Made by a program: the position numbers and the translations under genes. A stretch of 64,000 bases of DNA from Paenibacillus swuensis (GTDB taxonomy: Bacteria > Bacillota > Bacilli > Paenibacillales > DY6). The DNA lies in the NCBI RefSeq assembly GCF_001644605.1, contig NZ_CP011388.1, positions 2,093,001 to 2,157,000 of the forward strand. Reading direction: 5' to 3'. The notes under the pieces were generated by a model that was not told the origin of the DNA, ran no database searches, and was given only the letters and a program-made list of their open reading frames with translations. This document shows positions 26,058-35,367 of the stretch, in pieces (position 1 is the first letter of the stretch; the number at the start of each line of letters is the position of its first letter).

Positions 26058-26945
26058 TTAACCTTTTACTGAACCAATCATCATCCCTTTGACAAAATAA
26101 CGCTGAACGAACGGATAGATGGCGAACATCGGCGCGCTGGCTACAACGATTGTAGAGTATTTAAGCACCTCGACTAAGCCCTGCTTCCTCATCACAGCAT
26201 CGAAATCCTTAAGCATCATCGGATCTACCGTATTGGTAATCAGAATATTGCGTAATACAATCTGCAGAGGAAATAAATGTTGATCCCGAAGGTAGATTAG
26301 CGCATTAAAGTAGGAATTCCAATGATACACAGCATAATACAGACCCACGACTGCCAGAATGGGACCTGAAAGCGGCAGCACAATTTTGAATAAAAACTGA
26401 AAATCATTGCACCCGTCCATCTCGGCAGCTTCATAAAGCTCTGCAGGGAGGGTATTCTGCAAATAAGTACGCATGATAATCATGTTAAATACACTTAAGG
26501 CGACTGGCAAGATCAATGCCCAGCGCGAATCGTATAAACCTAAATCTTTAATGACAAGAAAAGTGGGAATCAGCCCGCCGTTGAAAATCATGGTAAAGAC
26601 AAACAATCCCATGAACCAATTTCTTCCGATTAAATTTTTCCTCGCCAAGGGATAGGCGGCCATCACGGTAAAGATCAGATTTACTGCCGTTCCCGCGATC
26701 ATATAGAATAGAGAATTTCGGAATCCATTCGTTAACTGGGGGTTATTGAACACAGCTTTGTAACCATCCAAGGTGAATTGTACCGGCCAGAACCATACTT
26801 TACCCGCAATGATGGCTGAGGGGGCACTAAAGGAAGCGCTGACAATATACACCAGCGGATATAAGATAATTAGGAAAAAGAACGTAAGAAACACAACATT
26901 AAAACTGTGAAACACGCGGTCACCCGGGGAACGGCCAATCTTCAT
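26058..26945 (-). CDS. Carbohydrate ABC permease (YtcP/LplC-like)
   Basis: A 295-residue permease with six hydrophobic segments, an EAA loop near residues 168-190 (YEAAEMDGCN, then KIVLPLSGP) and the C-terminal FVQRYFVKGMMIGSVKG signature. It is the second permease of importer module 2, located 40 bp before the binding-protein gene. AGGAGGGGGAG precedes the ATG. Confidence 0.93.
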   Translation of the reverse strand: MKIGRSPGDRVFHSFNVVFLTFFFLIILYPLVYIVSASFSAPSAIIAGKVWFWPVQFTLDGYKAVFNNPQLTNGFRNSLFYMIAGTAVNLIFTVMAAYPLARKNLIGRNWFMGLFVFTMIFNGGLIPTFLVIKDLGLYDSRWALILPVALSVFNMIIMRTYLQNTLPAELYEAAEMDGCNDFQFLFKIVLPLSGPILAVVGLYYAVYHWNSYFNALIYLRDQHLFPLQIVLRNILITNTVDPMMLKDFDAVMRKQGLVEVLKYSTIVVASAPMFAIYPFVQRYFVKGMMIGSVKG

Positions 26946-26998
26946 GCTCTCCCCCTCCTATCTTTATACATGTTTGTTCCTGTTGCTTTCGTTGAACG

Positions 26999-27949
26999 TT
27001 ACCACAAGCTGGAATCGCTGGTTCGGCGGGCGATGGCGTTAGCCGCAAGCAATATAACGAGATTAATAATGGAATTAAAGAGTCCGATCGCGGTGCCGAA
27101 GCTGAAGTTCGAAGCCTGTAGCCCGACTTTGTACACCCAGGTCGCAATAACTTCTGAACTTGACGCATTGAGTGAATTTTGCATCAGGTAGATTTTCTCG
27201 AATCCGATATTCATTACGTTGCCCAGACTTAAGATGAACAGAATAACGATGGTTGGCCGTATACCCGGCAGATCCACATTCCAAATTTTTTGTACCGTGG
27301 AAGCTCCGTCAATCGTGGCGGCTTCATGCAAGGAAGGGTCAATGCCGGACAAGGCTGCAAGATAAATAATCGCCGAGTATCCCGTGACCTGCCAAACCTC
27401 CGACCATACATAAATCGACTTGAAGTAGGAGGCCTCTCCCATAAAGTTGATGCTTTCCCCTCCAAACCATGTAATGATCTGGTTGATGATACCGATTCTG
27501 GGATCCAACACCTGCATAACCAGCCCCACCATGACTACCGTGGAGATAAAATAGGGCATATACGTCACCGTCTGGACGGCCTTCTTGAACCATCTCGACC
27601 GCAATTCGTTCAGACCCACGGCCAGCAGAATGGGAAACAGAAAGCCGGCAATTAAAGTGTAAGCATTAATGATTAAGGTGTTGCGAATGATGGTACCGAA
27701 GGACGGCGAATTGAAAAATTGTTCAAAATACTTGAGTCCGACCCAAGGGGATCCCCATATGCCTTTCATAACGTAGAAATCTTTAAACGCCAATTGTAAT
27801 CCAAGCATCGGTATGTAATGAAAAATAAATAACCAAACTACAGGAACAGACAAGATCAGAAGCAATCTCCATTGTTCCTTGGCTTTCTTTAGAGCAGAGT
27901 TACGTACCGGCTGCCGGTCCATCGACTTTACTAAGCTGGGATTGTTCAT
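26999..27949 (-). CDS. Carbohydrate ABC permease (LplB-like)
   Basis: A 316-residue LplB-type permease (YIPMLGLQLAFKDF, GSPWVGLKYFEQFF, EAA loop HEAATIDGAS near residue 208). It is the first gene of importer module 2. The ATG has a GGGGGTGA site, and a possible cre site lies about 50 bp upstream. Confidence 0.93.
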   Translation of the reverse strand: MNNPSLVKSMDRQPVRNSALKKAKEQWRLLLILSVPVVWLFIFHYIPMLGLQLAFKDFYVMKGIWGSPWVGLKYFEQFFNSPSFGTIIRNTLIINAYTLIAGFLFPILLAVGLNELRSRWFKKAVQTVTYMPYFISTVVMVGLVMQVLDPRIGIINQIITWFGGESINFMGEASYFKSIYVWSEVWQVTGYSAIIYLAALSGIDPSLHEAATIDGASTVQKIWNVDLPGIRPTIVILFILSLGNVMNIGFEKIYLMQNSLNASSSEVIATWVYKVGLQASNFSFGTAIGLFNSIINLVILLAANAIARRTSDSSLW

Positions 27950-27997
27950 GTGTCGTTCACCCCCTTTCGATTCCGTTTGCTTACTGCTTCCACTTTA

Positions 27998-28011
27998 CGA
28001 TACCGCTTACA
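27998..28011 (-). promoter_or_regulatory. Possible cre site
   Basis: On the minus strand TGTAAGCGGTATCG matches 12 of 14 cre positions, upstream of importer module 2. Confidence 0.4.
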
Positions 28012-28147
28012 TTTCCGAACAGGTACAATTTATGAACGTGACGGACGAATCCGCTTTCATGGCGAGGGGACCTTTTTCGATCCTGCGTACATTTCTCGAG
28101 AAACCGCGTGGTTATGCGGTTCTATGGCATGAGAGACAACAATAAAT

Positions 28148-28194
28148 AACCTTGGAACGCAGCCGCTCAGGAAGAGTGACAGCGTTCCAAGGTT
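28148..28194 (-). terminator. Terminator after the GH74-lectin reading frame
   Basis: AACCTTGGAACGC and GCGTTCCAAGGTT pair perfectly around a 21-base loop on the minus strand and are followed by a T-rich stretch. It lies directly after the stop at 28211 and marks the end of the cohesin-GH74 unit. Confidence 0.88.
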
Positions 28195-28210
28195 GATTCA
28201 TGATGCCAAA

Positions 28211-29839
28211 TTACAATCCCGTTACCGTAATATCATCAAAGTCTGAACCCGAGTATTCTACACCAACGGCAATGTTGCCGCCCGTTAACAGAGGGTCCGC
28301 CGGCGCTTCCGTCAGAGTTGACTCGGTTCCTTCATAAACAGATTTAACGTTAATTAATCCGTTAGACTTCGTTACAACATAGGTAATGTTCCACCATTCC
28401 CCGTAAGTCAGCGGCGCGGCGCCGAGCTCCGTTTCCACACCTTCAATCCTCTGCTTCAGCTTCATTCCGTTCAGATTGATCTCAACTACATAATAGTTCT
28501 GTTCATCCTTGTAGTTAAAGAACAATTTCGACTTGTTCGATTCATTCTGCCCTCCGTGCCGCACCAGTACACTATACCTGAATTGTTCAGGCAGCTGTGC
28601 AGAGGTGTATACGGATTGAGCCACACCGTTATTTCCCTTGAGATGGTCACCCGCAACTGTAATACCGTCGAGTGTCCACCCTGGGGCTGTACCCGAGTCG
28701 AAATTCTCCGCATAATTTACGAAGGTGGAAGGTGCGGATTTCAGACGCCTGACCTCAATATCATCGAAATCGGAAGCAGCCCAAGTAACACCAACCCCTA
28801 TCTTTCCTCCTCCCGCTGCGACGACAGGGATCTGATCGAAGTAAATCCGAGAATCGCCGTTGGATTCGCCTGTCACCTTGATTTTCCCGTCTTCTTTGCG
28901 AATCGTATAATACACAGTTTGCCATTCATGATAGGTAAGAGGCTGCTCAGGCGCCAGCTCCTGGGTAATCCCCTCACGCACACTCCGCAAGTGCAGCTTG
29001 GCATAAGAAATATCCAGTACATCGTAATTCTGTTCGTCCCGATAGTTAAACACCATTCTGGAGAATTGAGGTTCACCTACGCCGCCATGAACGACCTTCA
29101 TGCGGTACTCGTATTCGCTAGGCAATACCCCTCCATTATAGACTCCGATCGTTGCGAGCGGCCAATCTCCTTTAAGAAACCCGTTTTCGTTCATCAGTAT
29201 TCCGTTCAATGTCCAGCCTTGCGCGGTCTGATCATTGAAGTTCTCAGTGTATTCCTCCATGTACTCCAGATGAATCGGTCCTATGATGCTGTTGTCGAAT
29301 CTTGCCGCATTGTAACTGCTGCCGACCCCTGCTATACCGAATGTGATTCTGTCGTCATAGATGTCACCAATCACCGTTTCAAGGGTGCCTCCGGTTCCGG
29401 ACGAAACTTGAATATCCCCTTCATCCCGGCGAATCTCGTAACGTACGGTTGCATATTTCGGATGCTCGTGCGCAACCTCTCTTAATATCGTTTCCTTGTT
29501 ATGAAGTTTGCGGATGAGCCGCAGGTGTGAAGCGGTTAATTCAAGCGCGTAATGATTCGCTGCATCCAGATAATTAAAATAAAGATACGCCCGTTGCGAA
29601 TCATCTAACCCGGCTTGCTCCACATCCACGGACCATGCGAATGCGCCGTCCAGCACTCCGGAAGTGAATAGAGCCTTATTGTCCTCTTCCCATTCCATGC
29701 TAAGTCTTCCATCAACAACCCTCGTATGCTCCCCCAGCTGCCAACCGTCTGGCGCATTGGAATCGAAGCTCTCCGTTTCGTTCGTTAAGGTTGGACCGTA
29801 CAACTCCACTTCATATACAGTTGCCGTCCCTTCCCCTTG
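28211..29839 (-). pseudogene. Read-through remainder of the GH74 protein: three lectin-like domains
   Basis: The frame continues in phase from the GH74 gene after its TAA. The first residues (ATVYEVELYGP) complete the discoidin domain left unfinished upstream. Then come three repeats of about 170 residues (starting ESFDSNAPDGW, ENFNDQTAQGW and ENFDSGTAPGW), which look like concanavalin-A/laminin-G-like glycan-binding sandwiches; the second and third share FNY(R/K)DEQNY and S-DFDDI. There is no ribosome site at the first possible start (a GTG at 29809) and no signal peptide, so it is probably expressed only by stop-codon read-through, or not at all. Confidence 0.75.
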
Positions 29840-32800
29840 TTAAGTCGGGGCTGTAATGTACAACCGCACATAGCGGGACTTAAACGGATTTACCTTGCGG
29901 TCAGTTACTCCTTGCGTGTTATTCGTGACCGTATCCAGATCGCTCCAATGAACACCATCTGCACTCTGCTGCAATTGGAAGCTCTTCGTGTTCAATGAAG
30001 TATCCTCTCCTCCGGAAGAGGCATGCTTAACGACCCATCTGTCCAACGTATAGCTTGCGCCCAGATCAATGGACAGCCACTTGTCACCTGCGGAATTGTC
30101 ACTCCATTTGCTATTGTTGATCAGTTGACCGTCCACGGCTCTGGCAGCTTCATTAAACGGATTCGCCGCACTGGATTCCGCTTTCTTGTTCCATGCCAGA
30201 TTCCGCCCGTCTACTTTCTGTAACAGGGGAGGGGTCATAATTAATGTAGAAGCCGTAACTGTTGCGGATGGTTCGCTTTCACCGCCGGTTCCTGTTGAAG
30301 TAACATAATAACGATACGAATTTCCTTTAGTTACGGAACGATCCGTATAGGAAGCTGACTGTAAACCGGATGCCAGCAATTCTGGTTGCTCCGCATTCGC
30401 TTCGGTCCGGTATATGCTGTACGTACCCGACCCCTGAGACCACAGTATTTCTATCGCATCAGGCGATGGACTTGCAAATATAGCCGAAGGACCCGCCGCT
30501 GCCGGCATTGCCGTAACCGTTACCGTGCTCTGTTGCTTGCTGGTGTTCTCAACTTTGTACTCATAGGCAGTGCCGTTTATTACCTGTCGATCCACATAGG
30601 AGATGTTTGTAAGGTTCTCCGCAATTTTCGTCCATTCGCCGGCTGAACCTTCCCTTCTGTATACAGTGAAGGTATCCAGCGATCTTGCCGAGCCTTCCAG
30701 ATATAACCGGCTGCGAATGTCCATATCGGTTGCCGTAACTTGACGGTCTCCGTCCAGATCATAGGTGAGTCGTGTCTGCACCGGCACTTCCGACATTCCA
30801 TAGGTGGAGTGTCGCGCCAAGTCCGCCACATCCAGCAGCGTTTCTCTTCCGTTACCAAACCATTTCAACGTCACTTCACCGTTACCCGCTGCTGCTTTAA
30901 GCGGCTTGGAGTCATATGAAACCGATTCTCCGTACGGAGGAGCAATGCGCCAAAATCCGTAACATATGCTTCCCACATAAACGTACCGATTTTCCGGATG
31001 AACACGAATTCCCCATGCTTCCCTGCCCCCGTCTTTCCCAGTCTGAACCACGGATGCTCCGGGTTGTATCGTAAGATTCTCCCAAGTCTGGCCCGCATCG
31101 ACCGATCGGATCGTGGATACGGTTGCGTTATAGGTGTTCGCCGGTCCCGCCGCATAAACAATTTCGGGTTGCTTCGGATCGATCGCAATCGACCATAGGT
31201 GATGGTTTCCATACTGATCGGCAGGCGTCGTCGATGTCAGATCTTGAACCACTTTGGTTACTTGATTGAACTGAAACAACTTATTCTTGGTCACCGCGTA
31301 CACGAGCTTGTTCTTCCAGTCGTAGGCCACGTCGTTTACCGTACCGTCTACGCTGAATTCTTCTGTCCAGGTTTCCCCCTGATCCGCGGAGGAGACAATT
31401 TTATTCCCTTTCCCGCCGTACAATTCCTTCTTACCTTCCGGATCGAAATTATGGATGAATACGCCGTCCGCTCCCTCCATTTTGACCCAAGAATAACCCT
31501 GATCGGTACTTCTGTATTCATAGCAAAATAAGATGTTATCATCGTCTGGCGCCCCGTAGGACGTCTCCATTCCGTTGACAACCTTGTCTTTAAACCGGGT
31601 AAAGGATTTACCTCCGTCGCGGGTAATGTGAATCGTCTTGGCCATGCCGATATCCCAGTGCTTGGATGCGCCGAACATGACCTTGGGATTCACCATATAG
31701 GTGCCGTAGGTCCAGCCGCCCCACTCGAAATCCTGGACATTCGTATACTGCCAAGTAATGCCGCCGTCCGTGGTAAATGCTCCCGCATAATCCTGGGACC
31801 CGATGAACAGCAAATCCGGATCCTTCACATTAAAGTTAAAGTTTCCTCCAGGCATGACACCCGGGTTACCGTTATTGGCCCAGCTAAAGTGCAATCCTCC
31901 GTCAACACTCTTGGTAATGTAATCCCCGCCGATCGACAGAATCACATTCTCATCTGAAGGATGCCAAGCATATAAGGCAGGGCGGCCGTTGAAAGGCATG
32001 AAACTGTTCGTATTGTCCAGCACCGCCTTCGTCCAGGTTACACCCCCGTCATGGGATACGTATTTATCGAATCCATAGGCCCCGTCTGAGACCGTCGTCA
32101 TCATATAATCCGGGTTTGCCGGACTGACTTTAATGCCGTATTGTCCCCCTCTATCCCCTTCAAATAGTACCGGATACCGCGTCGTCTCTACCTTCTGGAA
32201 CGTATCGCCGCTATCTTCGGAGAGGTAGATATCCTGACCCGTAATATAATATACACGGTCAGGCGAAGTCGGGATGACATCCAGTCCGCTTAACGGATGC
32301 TCCGAAATCCGTGTAAAGGTGGCTCCTTCATCTTTACTGCGGAACAGTCCGTTACCGTTGGCAATATAAATATATCCCTTGGTAGGATGCACCTTCAGAA
32401 TACCATTGCCAAATTGGTTCGTATTGGGAAGCTCCGTCCAGGTTTCACCTCCGTCCGACGTACGATAGAGGGCCGGGTGTTCTGTCACATTCCCCCACTG
32501 TTGTTGTTCATCCGCCACTCTGAGCCAATAAGCGGTCTTCGTATAACCGGCAGTTTCATCAAAGCTGCTGATATCATAAGCCAACTGATCACGTACATCA
32601 CGGAATCCGCTGATTTCTGCTTTGTAAACATTCTTCCACGTTTGAGCCTGGTCTGTGGAGAGAAACAGACCGTGGTCCGGATGAGGTCCGGAATTGCCCC
32701 CGACTAACAGCACCCGGTTCGAATTCCTCGGATCAATGGCCAGCGCATTCCCGCCCCTTGAATTCAACTTGATATTCGCAGGTGCCCAGTTCTCTCCACC

Positions 32801-33034
32801 GTCCAGCGAACGTAATACTCCCCCCACATCCGTGGCCATCAGAGCAAACTCCCCGCTCTGGGAATCGATTGCCAAAGCTTGCGGCCACTGACTTACTTCG
32901 CCGCCCTGAAAGCCGTTGTTCAAAATTTTCTCGCTGACCCAGGGAACATGCTCCCAATGAAGCGCGGAAGCGGGCAACGCGGCGGATACCGAGAGGACAG
33001 CCGTTAAGAGCATACTGATGATCTTATTCTTCAA
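29840..33034 (-). CDS. GH74 endo-xyloglucanase with dockerin-like insertion, FN3 and cut discoidin domain
   Basis: The 1064-residue secreted protein (signal peptide cut near residue 25) has a two-lobed seven-blade-propeller GH74 catalytic region at about 26-700. It shows BNR-type Asp boxes (RTSDGGETW) and the conserved ATDVGG, whose Asp69 aligns with a catalytic Asp of the family. The family cuts xyloglucan backbones. From residue 705 an FN3 domain is split by a dockerin-like EF-hand pair (about 725-785; canonical loop D759-D770). A second FN3-like unit follows, then a discoidin (F5/8) domain that stops early at ITAPT-TAA. Translation starts at a TTG overlapping the TGA of the cohesin-SLH gene, with an AAGGAGGT site seven bases upstream. 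The stop looks like a CAA-to-TAA or similar nonsense change. Confidence 0.85.
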   Translation of the reverse strand: MKNKIISMLLTAVLSVSAALPASALHWEHVPWVSEKILNNGFQGGEVSQWPQALAIDSQSGEFALMATDVGGVLRSLDGGENWAPANIKLNSRGGNALAIDPRNSNRVLLVGGNSGPHPDHGLFLSTDQAQTWKNVYKAEISGFRDVRDQLAYDISSFDETAGYTKTAYWLRVADEQQQWGNVTEHPALYRTSDGGETWTELPNTNQFGNGILKVHPTKGYIYIANGNGLFRSKDEGATFTRISEHPLSGLDVIPTSPDRVYYITGQDIYLSEDSGDTFQKVETTRYPVLFEGDRGGQYGIKVSPANPDYMMTTVSDGAYGFDKYVSHDGGVTWTKAVLDNTNSFMPFNGRPALYAWHPSDENVILSIGGDYITKSVDGGLHFSWANNGNPGVMPGGNFNFNVKDPDLLFIGSQDYAGAFTTDGGITWQYTNVQDFEWGGWTYGTYMVNPKVMFGASKHWDIGMAKTIHITRDGGKSFTRFKDKVVNGMETSYGAPDDDNILFCYEYRSTDQGYSWVKMEGADGVFIHNFDPEGKKELYGGKGNKIVSSADQGETWTEEFSVDGTVNDVAYDWKNKLVYAVTKNKLFQFNQVTKVVQDLTSTTPADQYGNHHLWSIAIDPKQPEIVYAAGPANTYNATVSTIRSVDAGQTWENLTIQPGASVVQTGKDGGREAWGIRVHPENRYVYVGSICYGFWRIAPPYGESVSYDSKPLKAAAGNGEVTLKWFGNGRETLLDVADLARHSTYGMSEVPVQTRLTYDLDGDRQVTATDMDIRSRLYLEGSARSLDTFTVYRREGSAGEWTKIAENLTNISYVDRQVINGTAYEYKVENTSKQQSTVTVTAMPAAAGPSAIFASPSPDAIEILWSQGSGTYSIYRTEANAEQPELLASGLQSASYTDRSVTKGNSYRYYVTSTGTGGESEPSATVTASTLIMTPPLLQKVDGRNLAWNKKAESSAANPFNEAARAVDGQLINNSKWSDNSAGDKWLSIDLGASYTLDRWVVKHASSGGEDTSLNTKSFQLQQSADGVHWSDLDTVTNNTQGVTDRKVNPFKSRYVRLYITAPT

Positions 33035-35247
33035 GAGTGTAGACCTCCTTCTAATTGCTGAAGTAATCTAAAGAGGACAACTGCGCATTCTGCGCGTGTC
33101 AGCACTTTAGCTGGAGCAAATCGGCCGAAAGCATCTCCGGTTACTATGCCTGCTGCATGCAGCGTTTCGACGCTGGATTTCGTGTAGGTTGCAATGTCTT
33201 TATGATCTTTGAAAGCAGGGTATTCGTTGGTTGAAAGCGGGATGTGCATCGCTAGAATGGCTCGATGCAACATAACCGCCATCTCCTCTCGTGTCACCGG
33301 GGCGTTTGGCGCGAATCGAGTCGCGGTAACTCCTTCAACTGCGCCTGCTTCATGGGCCGCTGCTACAGCAGAGGTATACCAAGCATTCGTCGGTACATCC
33401 TCATATACTGAAGCCATCGGTTGTTGTTTACTTAGATTTAGAGTCTTAACCAGGAGGGAAACCCATTCCGCTCTGGTGACTTCTTGATGGGGCTCAAACT
33501 TGCCGTTGCCTTTGCCATGGACAATCCCTTTACCCGCAAGTGCGGACACAGGCAGCTTGGCGTAACCTTGTAGTACATCCTTGAAGGATGTCAGTCGCTG
33601 CATCAGTGCATATTGGCCAGATTGTTGTGGATACAGCGTAAATGTTCCGTGTCCTTTGTCAACATGACTCAACACCCATTCGGGAATTTCTGTAATTTCA
33701 TGGATAAGGAACACGCCCATGAGACCGGGATCCTGATGATCTTGTAACACATAAGGCAATTGGATTTCAAATTGACCGTATCCTCCCTTCATAAAGAGCG
33801 GCTGACCAGCTGACTTTAAATTGACTTGAAATGCTGCTGCCTTTGCGGGAAGCTTCTCATTAACCCCTTCAGAAAACTGCAGCTCGATATTCTCATCAGG
33901 AGAGACAGCAGCAAACAATTCGGTTCTAAATCGGAACAATGCAACCGGGGTCTGCACACGAATCCATGAGATCCCTTGCTCTTTAGCTTTCAACAACGAA
34001 GACGACCGAACCACGATGAACACATTCTCATCGTCTGATTTCATGCCTTCCGCTACAAGGTTGAGTTGCTTCTCTTCCTGCAAGGAAACACCCGCTAGTT
34101 CAAACTGGGTTTTCAGCGCTTGAAAGGTTGCATTCACTTGCTCTGTGAGCTGAAGCAATTTCTCATCGCTTAGGTTGACAGTCACTTTGCCTCCCGTTGA
34201 GTTGACGGCATCCAGGTGCAGCTTTACATCTTCTTTCAAAATCTTTCTTGCCAAAAGATTCAGTTTCTTTGCCTTATCGGCCTTTGTTAAAGACCTGTCC
34301 TGCGCGATCGAGCGAATTTCCTTTTGTGTACCTTCCACCAGATGTACATTGGTTCCCACCACAAGAGGGGGCTGATTGGCGTTGCTGGTGCCGGTGCCGG
34401 TACCGTTGCCGTTTCCGTTCCCATTGCCATTGCCGTTACCATTGCCATTACCGTTACCGGTACCGTTGCCATTGCCATTGCCATTGCCGGTACCGTTGCC
34501 ATTGCCGTTGCCATTGCCGTTACCGTTTCCATTGCCGGTACCGTTGCCGTTGCCGTTGCCATTGCCGGTACCGTTGCCATTGCCGGTACCGTTGCCATTG
34601 CCGTTGCCGGTACCGCTCCCATTGCCATTGCCATTGCCGTTGCCATTGCCGTTGCCGTTGCCGGTACCGCTCGCTTCATGTGGCGACTTCAGCATAACCG
34701 CCTGCGCTGAACCGGCCTGCAGCACTCCGTTCACCAGATGCACCTGCTCATGAATCCCCAAACTAACCTCTGTTCTCACTTTGGGGGCAAGAACTTCAAA
34801 TTTCATCTCAGCTGCATAAGTATGTCCTGCTGAATCTATCATTTCCTCTCCCATTCTGCTTAGGATGAATGTAAGCTCGCCTTCTGCTACGCGCCACGTT
34901 ATGTAGCCGCTAACCTTGCCGTTACCGTCTTTCCATAACCCACGATTCATTGAAACGCTTTCATAAGTCTCATCATCCAAAAATGAAGGCTTAACCAACG
35001 CTCCCTCCGTCATCGGCCTCAGAACATCCGCATCATAGTTTACATCAACTCGAAGCGAATACAGGCTCTCGATGGCAGACGTATGAAATTGAACAAGCAC
35101 CTCGCTGTTTTCGGCAGTGTCCACAATCACTTTATTTCCTTCTGGATTGATAGCGTTGGCGGAGCCCGAAGCGGGATATGCGTACGTAAGAAGAACGATG
35201 ACACTCAGTAACATCCACAGAACTCGTTTCATTTGAAATTTCCTCAT
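33031..35247 (-). CDS. Cell-surface cohesin-like protein with Gly/Asn linker and three SLH repeats
   Basis: I chose the ATG at 35247 (AAGGAG site six bases upstream), giving 738 residues; a longer start at 35337 adds 30 unlikely residues. A signal peptide ([16 protein letters not shown], cut near ASGSA) precedes a cohesin-like beta-sandwich at about 35-190 ([28 protein letters not shown]). A nearly pure Gly/Asn/Thr linker spans 193-288, then an unassigned beta-rich region to about 550 and three S-layer homology repeats at about 555-738 ([29 protein letters not shown]). SLH repeats bind pyruvylated secondary wall polymer, so the protein should sit on the cell surface. The layout parallels clostridial cohesin-linker-SLH anchoring proteins. 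It is translationally coupled to the dockerin-bearing GH74 gene. Confidence 0.82.
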   Translation of the reverse strand: MRKFQMKRVLWMLLSVIVLLTYAYPASGSANAINPEGNKVIVDTAENSEVLVQFHTSAIESLYSLRVDVNYDADVLRPMTEGALVKPSFLDDETYESVSMNRGLWKDGNGKVSGYITWRVAEGELTFILSRMGEEMIDSAGHTYAAEMKFEVLAPKVRTEVSLGIHEQVHLVNGVLQAGSAQAVMLKSPHEASGTGNGNGNGNGNGNGNGSGTGNGNGNGTGNGNGTGNGNGNGNGTGNGNGNGNGNGNGNGTGNGNGNGNGTGNGNGNGNGNGNGNGNGNGTGTGTSNANQPPLVVGTNVHLVEGTQKEIRSIAQDRSLTKADKAKKLNLLARKILKEDVKLHLDAVNSTGGKVTVNLSDEKLLQLTEQVNATFQALKTQFELAGVSLQEEKQLNLVAEGMKSDDENVFIVVRSSSLLKAKEQGISWIRVQTPVALFRFRTELFAAVSPDENIELQFSEGVNEKLPAKAAAFQVNLKSAGQPLFMKGGYGQFEIQLPYVLQDHQDPGLMGVFLIHEITEIPEWVLSHVDKGHGTFTLYPQQSGQYALMQRLTSFKDVLQGYAKLPVSALAGKGIVHGKGNGKFEPHQEVTRAEWVSLLVKTLNLSKQQPMASVYEDVPTNAWYTSAVAAAHEAGAVEGVTATRFAPNAPVTREEMAVMLHRAILAMHIPLSTNEYPAFKDHKDIATYTKSSVETLHAAGIVTGDAFGRFAPAKVLTRAECAVVLFRLLQQLEGGLHS
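34383..34672. repeat. Tandem 6-bp repeat encoding the Gly/Asn linker
   Basis: About 48 units of a hexamer of the type CCGTTG/CCATTG, interrupted by GGTAC, run within the cohesin-SLH gene and encode the Gly-Asn/Gly-Thr linker. Such DNA is prone to slippage, so linker length may vary between strains. It also creates long false open frames in all other frames. Confidence 0.9.
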
Positions 35248-35294
35248 GAGATTCTCCTTTATATTCAGTATAGTTATCGGCCGGCGGCCAACAG

Positions 35295-35331
35295 AAAAGG
35301 GAGCCCGCCGCATGTACTCACGTTGACTCCC
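35295..35331 (-). terminator. Terminator after importer module 3
   Basis: GGGAGTC pairs with GGCTCCC (minus strand) around a 19-base loop and is followed by TTTTC. It lies between the binding-protein gene and the cohesin-SLH gene, so the latter probably has its own promoter or depends on read-through. Confidence 0.65.
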
Positions 35332-35367
35332 TCTCAAGCTTACTTTTTACCGATTACCCTTTACCGA

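Noticed and set aside
28556-29485. A 309-codon open frame on the plus strand
   Set aside because: It is antisense to the lectin-like repeats of the GH74 remainder and shows no domain or ribosome site.
34287-34753. Several long open frames on both strands (Ala/Met-, Cys/Arg- and Pro/Leu-rich products)
   Set aside because: They are other-frame readings of the hexamer repeat encoding the Gly/Asn linker; composition is purely repetitive and they lack ribosome sites.
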